A program made the translations under genes and the position numbers. A stretch of DNA of 24,653 nucleotides. It comes from Deltaproteobacteria bacterium UBA2221 (GTDB taxonomy: Bacteria > Desulfobacterota > Syntrophorhabdia > Syntrophorhabdales > WCHB1-27). Within the stretch, counting starts at the first letter, position 1. Every line of letters begins with the position of its first letter. The notes beneath the pieces are model-generated. The model was not told where the DNA came from, did no database searches, and saw only the letters and a list, made by a program, of their open reading frames with translations. Location of the stretch: positions 11,411 to 36,063 of the forward strand of contig DCUF01000057.1 of the NCBI GenBank assembly GCA_002328485.1, read 5' to 3'. Shown here piece by piece: positions 14,100 through 20,807 of this stretch.

Positions 14100-15447
14100 G
14101 AGGAAAAGAAACCGCGCATACACTTCAGGCGGTCATTCCTATTTTATTATCCCATCGCTTCTCTTCGCCATCTTCGTCCTCTTCTGCCCCTTTGTAGAGG
14201 GGACCGCCCATGCCATCTGGCCTCTTTGGTGGCACCTGGGTGACGAGACGAACTTCCTGGGGCCACTGGCCTCTTACGAACAGAAGGAGGACCAAGATAG
14301 CCTTACAGTGAGGCCACTGCTCTTCTCCTACAGCTCCGGGGACAAGGGAGGGTGTCTTTTCCCTTACCCCTTAGGAAGATGGTCGGAGGAAAAATCCTAC
14401 GTTATCCCCTTCTTTCTGCGCACGAAATCGGAAGAGTCCTCGACCTTCTCGTTCTTGCTGTTTTTTTATGGAAACGCCAACAATCGACACTACGGCGGTT
14501 TCTTCCCTCTCTACGGCAACCTCTACGATAGATTCGGACAGGATGAGATACACTTCTATGGCTGGCCCCTCTATGCGTCTACATCTGGGAACGGTGCTAC
14601 AAAGAGGGACATTTTGTGGCCTTTTTTCTCGGTCTATGGAGGCGACGACAAGGGTTTCAAGGTGTGGCCTGTCTATGGGAATCGGACTCGAAAGAATGGC
14701 GACAGGAGGAGTTTCTTTTTGTGGCCTGTCTTCTTCAAGGTGGACCGTGACATGGACATAGGGGAGCCGAAGCATTCCTTCTGGGCATTTCCCTTCTACC
14801 TCCAGACCATTGCGCCGACCTATGAGCAGTACAGTTTCTTGTGGCCTTTTTTCGGCTACTATCGATCCGAGGAGCAGAAGAGGCTTTCACTGTTCTATCC
14901 GCTATTTTCAGCCACCAGGGGCGAAGAGGAGCAAACCACCTCGTTTTTCCCTTTCTACTCATCCTCACGGACCAAGGAGAGCAGCAATTTTTATTTCCTG
15001 TGGCCCCTCTACAGGGAATCGGAACGCCAGGCCGGTGAGACGCGCTGGATGGAAAGGCGGATTCTTCTCATTGGAAGCAAGTATCTTGAGGATGACCGGG
15101 GCACCTTTTTCAACGTGTGGCCCTTCTTCGAATACCGTGGAAAGAACGACGAGACCTCCTTCTTTTTTCCTTCGCTCCTTCCCTTCAGGGATAATGATTT
15201 TGACCGGATCGTCAGACCCCTCGTGACCCTTTATGAGTACAGAAAGAAAGGCGAATCAAACACGACCAATGTCCTCTACGGGCTTTATACGAAGGAGCAG
15301 AAAGGCGATGCCTGGAAAAGGAGACTGGCTTTTCTCGTGGAGGTCAAGAAAGACACCGAGGGAATGGGCGTGGAGCTCCTGTCCGGCCTTTTCGCCCTTG
15401 ACCGTAAACAGGTCAAGCTTTTCTTTATCCCCTTCAAAAGAAGATAG
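14086..15447 (+). CDS. Secreted aromatic-proline (W/F-P-F/L-F/Y) repeat protein, unknown function
   Basis: I do not recognise a named family for this 453-residue protein. A basic N-terminus is followed by a signal-like hydrophobic stretch (about residues 20-40) ending in GTAHA, a good signal-peptidase I site. The mature part consists of about 20 short units with the core hydrophobic-(W/F)-P-(F/L/V)-(F/Y), for example LWPFFSVYG, VWPVYGNRT, LWPFFGYYR, FFPFYSSSR and VWPFFEYRG, spaced mostly 15-25 residues apart and separated by charged, Gly-rich turns. This alternation suggests a beta-strand repeat fold such as an outer-membrane barrel, although the C-terminus (FFIPFKRR) does not end in the usual aromatic residue. 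It sits 19 nt after mlaD, so a role as envelope partner of the lipid transporter is an attractive inference. Start is GTG, without an evident ribosome site. Confidence 0.8.
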   Translation: MLNAERKRNRAYTSGGHSYFIIPSLLFAIFVLFCPFVEGTAHAIWPLWWHLGDETNFLGPLASYEQKEDQDSLTVRPLLFSYSSGDKGGCLFPYPLGRWSEEKSYVIPFFLRTKSEESSTFSFLLFFYGNANNRHYGGFFPLYGNLYDRFGQDEIHFYGWPLYASTSGNGATKRDILWPFFSVYGGDDKGFKVWPVYGNRTRKNGDRRSFFLWPVFFKVDRDMDIGEPKHSFWAFPFYLQTIAPTYEQYSFLWPFFGYYRSEEQKRLSLFYPLFSATRGEEEQTTSFFPFYSSSRTKESSNFYFLWPLYRESERQAGETRWMERRILLIGSKYLEDDRGTFFNVWPFFEYRGKNDETSFFFPSLLPFRDNDFDRIVRPLVTLYEYRKKGESNTTNVLYGLYTKEQKGDAWKRRLAFLVEVKKDTEGMGVELLSGLFALDRKQVKLFFIPFKRR

Positions 15448-15461
15448 TGGTACGGGCCGCC

Positions 15462-16520
15462 ATGAGGCTCATACGGCGTGTCGAGACAAGGAGGATTGTA
15501 CGACCCCTGAAGACGACATTCGCGACGGCTTTGGGCAGCAAATCCTCTATCGATAATGTCTTGGTTACGGTTGTCCTCGACGATGGAACCTGCGGGAGCG
15601 GCGAGGTGCCCACAAGTTTCTCCGTTCCGGACGAAACGGTCTATGCCATCAGAAGCGTCTTGCGCGAGGCAGCTTCCTCTATCCGGGGTCTTCCCATCGA
15701 TGTATATCCTGAAAGGATTCAGGAGCTCAAGGGGCGTTTCTCAGGTGCCCGCATGGCCATATCCGGCCTTGAGGTCGCGTTGTTCAGGGCTCATCTGACC
15801 ATCAGGGGGGAGAGCGAATTTGCCTATTGGGGAGGGGCAGAAAACCATGTGGAGAGCGATATAACCGTCCCTTTCTCATCCGATGTCAACACCCTTCGTC
15901 CATGGCTGGAGAGGGCCATCTCATCAGGCTTCAGGGTCTTCAAGTGTAAAGTGTCCGGCGATCTTACGGCAGACCGCCACCTTATCTCGATGATCCAGTC
16001 GATTCTCAAGACTGCAACGAGTGACGCAAGGTTGCGTCTAGACGGCAACCAGGGGTTTACGGAGAGCTCGGCCTCCGCCTTCATCGATGGGATCGAAAAC
16101 CTGGGGGTTCCCGTGGAGTTGTTCGAGCAGCCCTTGCCAAAAGATGACCTTCGAGGTCTGGCCTCTCTACGGGAGCGGGTTCCCGTGCCCATCATTCTTG
16201 ATGAAAGTGTCTTTTCTGTAGAGAGCCTAAGGCGGGCTATCGACAGCGGCGCTTGCAGCGGGGTCAATATCAAGGTGGCAAAGAGCGGCATTTCGGAGAC
16301 CCGCAGGATGATGGAGATCGCCCAACGGGAAGGGGTACGGCTCATGATAGGCTGCATGATGGAAACCATGACGGGCTTATCGGCGGCCATCCATCTGGCC
16401 GGCGGCTCAAAGGCCTTCGACTTCGTTGACCTCGATTCCGTCTATTTTCTTCATCACAGAAAGCGTTACGGGGACGTGGCCGTCCAACCGCCGGTGTTCT
16501 CCATTGAGCAGCCCCGATAA
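15462..16520 (+). CDS. Dipeptide epimerase (L-Ala-D/L-Glu epimerase type, enolase superfamily)
   Basis: The protein belongs to the muconate-lactonising/mandelate racemase branch of the enolase superfamily, and most resembles L-Ala-D/L-Glu epimerases, which act on murein-derived dipeptides in the cytoplasm. The KxK catalytic motif is at Lys161/Lys163 (FKCKVSG), the metal ligands are Asp194 (LDGNQGF), Glu222 (FEQPL) and Asp247 (ILDESV), the second catalytic lysine is Lys274 in NIKVAKSG, and GCMMET and FVDLDS close the barrel. I chose the ATG at 15462 (352 aa) because MRLIRRVETRRIVRPLKTTF aligns with the usual N-terminus; a GTG at 15447, overlapping the previous stop, would add five residues. 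Substrate specificity cannot be fixed from motifs alone. It ends 9 nt from the convergent phosphofructokinase gene. Confidence 0.88.
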   Translation: MRLIRRVETRRIVRPLKTTFATALGSKSSIDNVLVTVVLDDGTCGSGEVPTSFSVPDETVYAIRSVLREAASSIRGLPIDVYPERIQELKGRFSGARMAISGLEVALFRAHLTIRGESEFAYWGGAENHVESDITVPFSSDVNTLRPWLERAISSGFRVFKCKVSGDLTADRHLISMIQSILKTATSDARLRLDGNQGFTESSASAFIDGIENLGVPVELFEQPLPKDDLRGLASLRERVPVPIILDESVFSVESLRRAIDSGACSGVNIKVAKSGISETRRMMEIAQREGVRLMIGCMMETMTGLSAAIHLAGGSKAFDFVDLDSVYFLHHRKRYGDVAVQPPVFSIEQPR

Positions 16521-16529
16521 GAGGATGAC

Positions 16530-17768
16530 CTACGAAACGGCAGGGGCGAAGACTTCCCTGAACTCTTCAGGCCTGGCTTTCAGCACGTCACAGAGAGACG
16601 GCAGATTATTGCCCTGAAAGTCCTGCGGTTCAAGGCGGATCATATATTTTCTGGCTACCTCGTAGGTCGCGGAATTTATGTCGACCGGCCTTATCTTGGC
16701 TTTCCCGGTCTCAGGGTCTACCAGATCTTCAAAGGGTACGGGCGTCAGATGGCCGAGATAGGCGGCGATGGTTGAACCACTCCCTCCCGATAGGAGGAAC
16801 CGGATGGCGCCATAGCCGAGGTTTCTCGTGTATTCGACATCGAAGGGTATGGGATCCGCTGCCCGCAACTCGTAGCCGATGTCCTTATCGACAACCGTGA
16901 TCTTGAGGTTCCATCGGTCCAGTATCTTCCTTACCGCGGCCTTTAGTATCTCGCCGAGATGTATCTCGGAGAGCCGCATCCTCCCCATTTCATCCCTGTC
17001 GTACTGACCCAGATCCTCTTCCCGGATATCCAGTTTTTCGACGAGGCCTTCGGCCATGACAGCGACTCCATGATCCCTGTCCATGGCGAGCCTTTTTACA
17101 ATCGATCCGGCAAGAATAGCCGCTACCTTTGAGACGGGTACCTTATTCTCTGGAAACTCCTCGGGGATGAGGGTGATCGTTGCCCCGGCGGCCTTGCCGA
17201 TGCCGAGAGCCAGGTGCCCTGCATGACGCCCCATGGTGGTGATGAAGTACCATCTTCCCATGGTCCGAGCATCCTCCATGAGGTTCGTGACCAGTTGAAC
17301 GCCCACGTGGCGGGCCGTCTCGTAGCCGAAGGTGGAAAGGCCCCAGGGAAGGGGGATGTCGTTATCGATGGTCTTAGGTACGTGGACAACCTTGATCGCA
17401 TCTCTTGTCTCGTTCCTGATCCAGTTGGCCATGAAGAGGCTTCCCTCTCCCCCAATGGCGATCAGGTACTTAATTCCAAAACGCTTCAGCGTAAAGAGAA
17501 GGGTGTTGATCTTGTCGCGGGCATCCCCCTCGTAATTCCGGGATGTTCTCAGGATCGAACCCCCTCTGTTATGAATCCTCGAGACCTCTTCGATGGTCAG
17601 GGTACGGAAGATCTCGCCCCGTCCGTCAAAAAGACTGTTAAAACCACCCACGATGCCGATGACCTCTTTGCCTTCATTAATGGCTTCGATGGTGGCCGCA
17701 CTGATGACGCCATTGATGCCGGGCGCCGGACCTCCTCCTACAACAATACCTACGATTTCCTTACGCAT
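16530..17768 (-). CDS. 6-phosphofructokinase family protein (ATP- or PPi-dependent)
   Basis: The 412-residue protein is a phosphofructokinase-fold enzyme that should phosphorylate fructose 6-phosphate in glycolysis, or run the reversible PPi reaction. Visible motifs are GGGPAPGIN (11-19), GGEGS (106-110), PKTIDNDI (131-138, with catalytic Asp135), MGRHAGHLAL (179 on), MAEGL and GYELRAADPIPFD. Residue 109 is Gly, as in ATP-using enzymes, but residue 132 is Lys, as in PPi-using and plant-type ATP enzymes, and residue 108 is Glu where Asp is normal. The phosphoryl donor is therefore not decided. Length exceeds the 320-residue E. coli PfkA. The ATG start lacks a good ribosome site. No glycolytic neighbours are present. 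Confidence 0.88.
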   Translation of the reverse strand: MRKEIVGIVVGGGPAPGINGVISAATIEAINEGKEVIGIVGGFNSLFDGRGEIFRTLTIEEVSRIHNRGGSILRTSRNYEGDARDKINTLLFTLKRFGIKYLIAIGGEGSLFMANWIRNETRDAIKVVHVPKTIDNDIPLPWGLSTFGYETARHVGVQLVTNLMEDARTMGRWYFITTMGRHAGHLALGIGKAAGATITLIPEEFPENKVPVSKVAAILAGSIVKRLAMDRDHGVAVMAEGLVEKLDIREEDLGQYDRDEMGRMRLSEIHLGEILKAAVRKILDRWNLKITVVDKDIGYELRAADPIPFDVEYTRNLGYGAIRFLLSGGSGSTIAAYLGHLTPVPFEDLVDPETGKAKIRPVDINSATYEVARKYMIRLEPQDFQGNNLPSLCDVLKARPEEFREVFAPAVS

Positions 17769-18174
17769 GGGGATAGTCTGCCTTTTCCAATATCATATTG
17801 CAAGTCCTTATTGGCGGGACTTACGTCGCACGCTATCTGCCCAGACGATCTTCCCCCTCCCCCCGTGGGCCTTCCCTGCAATAGCCTCGGACATCCTGCA
17901 GCCCCACGGAAAATGGTTCCCGCGATTGTCGCCCAACGCCCATACCCGTACAAAGAAAGAGGATGCGGCTTCTGTATTTTTCAAGGAACTATTAGGAACA
18001 CAGGGCGCCCATCCCCGGAGGTGCGGCATATTATGTTTTGAAGCCTCATGCCGAAAATTGATTATCTGTGAGCGGCTTTCGCGGACCGAAAAGGCCGAGG
18101 GGACCGAGGTCATCCCTCCCTTCCTTGTCTGTGAGCGCCCTTTCTCGTGAGTCGATTTGGGAGGAGGAAGAGTC
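17769..18174. other. Divergent intergenic region upstream of pfk and the TonB receptor
   Basis: I see no supportable gene in these 406 bp. Contents: a 6-bp inverted repeat AAGTCC/GGACTT with a 9-nt loop at 17802-17822; a 6-bp inverted repeat CGGCAT/ATGCCG with an 18-nt loop at 18024-18053; the direct repeat CTGTGAGCG at 18066-18074 and 18129-18137; and a weak promoter-like pair TTGAAG (18038-18043) and TTATCT (18062-18067), 18 nt apart, pointing at the receptor gene. I searched by eye for a cobalamin riboswitch, common before such receptors, and did not find its conserved boxes. Confidence 0.4.
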
Positions 18175-20220
18175 TTGAAAGGCGTACCAAAAAAGTCCAA
18201 AAAAGGACATCAATCTATTCTCGTGGTCTCTCTTCTGCTCTCTTTCGTGGCATTCCTTCCCTGTTCAATTCTATCTGCAGGGGAAGGTGATGAGGGGCGG
18301 GATCTCTTTGCCCTCCAGATAGAAGACCTTATGGGTCTGAAGGTGGCCACCGTATACGGCGCATCCAAGTTCGAGCAAAAAGTCACTGAAGCGCCTTCTG
18401 CCATTTCCATTGTAACCTCTGAAGATATCAAAAGGTTCGGGTATCGGACCCTGGCCGACATTCTGAGGAATCAGAGAGGGTTCTATATTACGAACGATAG
18501 AAACTATCAATACGTTGGGGTTAGAGGGCTCTCTCGACCCGGCGACTTCAACACCCGAATCCTCCTTCTCGTGAATGGACACCGGACCAACGACAACATC
18601 TACAACCAGGCCATGCTGGGAAACGGGTTTGTCCTGGATGTGGACCTCATCGACCGTATCGAGATCATCAGGGGTCCTGGCTCATCCCTCTACGGGAGCA
18701 ATGCGTTCTTTGGCACCATAAACGTGATCACAAAGAGGGGCCGGGACATCGGTGGCACGGAAGTGGCCGCCTCGGCCGGGAGCTGGGACACGTACTCGGG
18801 GCGTGCCACCTTCGGGCAAAAGTTCAGCAATGGCCTTGAGACCTTGATCTCCGCCACGGGGTATGACAGCAAGGGGCAAAATTTCCATTTTACAAACCCT
18901 GAATTCGATACGCCCGAAAACAATGACGGATGGGCCGACCATTGTGACAAAGAAAAGGCGGCCAACTTCTTCGCCAGGGCGTCGTTTAAGAACCTGTCCT
19001 TTGAATCGGCGTATGTGTCCCGGGAGAAATGGGTACCTACCTCCGCATGGGGAACCATGTTCAACAGCGGGCAGGATAAGACGATCGACACGAGGGGCTA
19101 CCTCAATCTTGCCTTCAACAGAACCTTTGAGAACGGTCTGGAGGTTCTTGCCCGCATTTCTTATGATTTTTACCAGTTTGACGGTTATTACCTGTTCGCC
19201 GATCCGCCGCCTAGCACGATGAACCGGGACCGTGTACTGGGCAACTGGTGGGGGTCGGATGTGATGCTCAGCAGACGGCTGGGGGCCAGACACCTTGTTG
19301 TAGGCGGGGCTGAGTACGAGCGGAGTACCAGGCAGTTGCAGGAGAACTACACGAGGTCTCCGGCTTATACCTATCTGCACGACAACCACGGTTCGGAGAT
19401 CCTGGGCCTCTATCTTCAGGATGAGATCACCCTCAGGGATGACCTCACGTTAAGTGCCGGTCTGCGCTATGATCATTACACGACCTTCGGTAGTTCCACC
19501 AACCCGCGTCTGACCCTGGTTTACACCCCTGTCCCCACGATGATCATCAAAGCCCTCTATGGTCAGGCCTTCCGCGCACCCAATGTCTACGAACTCTACT
19601 ACAATGACGGCAATCAGTATAGTAAGGCAAACCCGTCCCTCAAACCGGAAAAGATGAGCACCTACGAGCTGGTGCTGGAGAAATATTTTCGGAACGGCCT
19701 CCATTTCACGGCGTCTGCTTATTATTACAAGGTGAGGGATATCATTACCCAGGTAACTGACGCGGACGATCTTCTGGTCTTCAGGAATATGGGTGACGTT
19801 ACCGGTAAGGGATTGGAGCTGGAAGTGGAGAAGACGTGGCCAAAAGATATAAGCTTGCGTGTCAGCCAGGCCTTTCAATATGCAAAGGACGACAGTACGG
19901 GAACAAGGGCGGCAAATTCACCTGCCAGTCTCTCCACCCTTAACCTGACCCTTCCGCTGATCGGATCCAAGCTGTACGGGGGTCTCGATGCCCAGTACGT
20001 CAGTAGACGCCATGCACCTGAAGGTGGCTGTGTGCCAGGCTACTGGCTTGCCAAAATCACGTTGTTGGCAAAGGATGTGGTCAAAAATCTGGACCTCTCA
20101 GGGGCCGTGTACAATCTTTTTGACCAGACGGTAAAATACCCGACCTCCAATGAGTTCCGACAGAGGGAGCTCATTGGGGATGGCATCAGTTTTCGCATCA
20201 AGGCCCAATACAGATTTTAG
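18175..20220 (+). CDS. TonB-dependent outer-membrane receptor
   Basis: The product is a TonB-dependent receptor, a 22-strand outer-membrane barrel with an N-terminal plug that imports scarce ligands at the expense of inner-membrane energy. A basic start and hydrophobic signal (SILVVSLLLSFVAFLPCS) are followed by the plug domain: APSAISIVTSEDIKRFGYRT, LADILRNQRGFYI, VGVRGLSRPGDFNTRILLLV, and RIEIIRGPGSSLYGSNAFFG then INVITKRG. The C-terminus FRIKAQYRF ends in Phe, as barrel proteins do. I take TTG 18175 as start (681 aa) because AGGAGG at 18162-18167 lies 7 nt before it; an in-frame TTG at 18157 lies upstream of that site. The ligand is unknown. It leads an operon with a YfiR protein and a c-di-GMP enzyme, so ligand uptake or sensing may feed into signalling. 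Confidence 0.93.
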   Translation: MKGVPKKSKKGHQSILVVSLLLSFVAFLPCSILSAGEGDEGRDLFALQIEDLMGLKVATVYGASKFEQKVTEAPSAISIVTSEDIKRFGYRTLADILRNQRGFYITNDRNYQYVGVRGLSRPGDFNTRILLLVNGHRTNDNIYNQAMLGNGFVLDVDLIDRIEIIRGPGSSLYGSNAFFGTINVITKRGRDIGGTEVAASAGSWDTYSGRATFGQKFSNGLETLISATGYDSKGQNFHFTNPEFDTPENNDGWADHCDKEKAANFFARASFKNLSFESAYVSREKWVPTSAWGTMFNSGQDKTIDTRGYLNLAFNRTFENGLEVLARISYDFYQFDGYYLFADPPPSTMNRDRVLGNWWGSDVMLSRRLGARHLVVGGAEYERSTRQLQENYTRSPAYTYLHDNHGSEILGLYLQDEITLRDDLTLSAGLRYDHYTTFGSSTNPRLTLVYTPVPTMIIKALYGQAFRAPNVYELYYNDGNQYSKANPSLKPEKMSTYELVLEKYFRNGLHFTASAYYYKVRDIITQVTDADDLLVFRNMGDVTGKGLELEVEKTWPKDISLRVSQAFQYAKDDSTGTRAANSPASLSTLNLTLPLIGSKLYGGLDAQYVSRRHAPEGGCVPGYWLAKITLLAKDVVKNLDLSGAVYNLFDQTVKYPTSNEFRQRELIGDGISFRIKAQYRF

Positions 20221-20240
20221 GAAGATAGAGCGGTGTCGCA

Positions 20241-20807
20241 TTGAGTAAGCCAGAAACCACAGTCGCCTCAGCCGCCCACCCTCTTGTGGTGGCCTTGTTG
20301 CTCCCCCTGCTGTTGGGGTCTGTTCTGATCTGTCACTCCCTTGCCTACCCGCAGCCTTACGACGAGTACCAGGTGAAGGCGGCTTTCCTCAACAAACTTC
20401 CCGTGTTCGTGAAGTGGCCCGAGCCCCTTCAGGAAGCGGACCAGATCGTCATCGGCGTCCTCGGGACCAATCCCTTTAGGGCCTACATGAAGGATATCGA
20501 AGGGCAGAGTGTAAGGGGAAAGAGGGTGATCGTCAAGCAGATCCTGACGGTCCGCGAAGCGAAGCAGTGTCACCTGGTCTTTATCGGGCCATCGGAAAAG
20601 GATCGCCTGGGCTATATCCTGTCCGTGCTGTCCTCCTCACCTGTGCTGACCGTTTCCGATTCGGAGGGATGGTCAAGGCAGGGGGTGATGGTCAACTTCT
20701 ACGTTGATCACGGGAGTATCCGTTTCGAAGTCAATGTGGATGCCGTGAAGCTTGCCGGCCTCGCAGTCAGTTCCCAGTTCCTGAAGCTTGCGAGGATCCA
20801 GCGATGA
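20241..20807 (+). CDS. YfiR-family periplasmic protein
   Basis: This 188-residue protein matches the YfiR (DUF4154) family. In Pseudomonas aeruginosa, YfiR is a periplasmic repressor that binds the sensor domain of the diguanylate cyclase YfiN. A hydrophobic signal sequence (about 13-36) ends near HSLAYPQ; then come the family blocks YQVKAAFLNKLPVFVKWP, IGVLGTNPF, CHLVFIG and VLTVSDSEGWSRQGVMVNFY. The mature part has a single Cys (in KQCHLVF), so the disulfides described for the Pseudomonas protein are missing. Start is TTG 20241, 20 nt after the receptor gene, with only a poor ribosome site. Its stop overlaps the next gene's ATG by 4 nt, which fits a repressor made together with its target. 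Confidence 0.9.
   Translation: MSKPETTVASAAHPLVVALLLPLLLGSVLICHSLAYPQPYDEYQVKAAFLNKLPVFVKWPEPLQEADQIVIGVLGTNPFRAYMKDIEGQSVRGKRVIVKQILTVREAKQCHLVFIGPSEKDRLGYILSVLSSSPVLTVSDSEGWSRQGVMVNFYVDHGSIRFEVNVDAVKLAGLAVSSQFLKLARIQR

Noticed and set aside
17769..18174. Cobalamin riboswitch upstream of the TonB receptor
   Set aside because: The conserved B12-box and core segments could not be found on either strand by eye; an Rfam scan would settle it.
18682..19389. Open frame of 235 codons on the minus strand
   Set aside because: Antisense to the barrel of the TonB receptor; composition is that of a mirrored coding frame and no motif is seen.
20241..20350. YfiR protein as a lipoprotein (Cys near the end of the signal sequence)
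   Set aside because: The residues before the Cys (VLI) do not fit a lipobox, which needs a small residue at -1; a signal-peptidase I site at SLA is a better fit.
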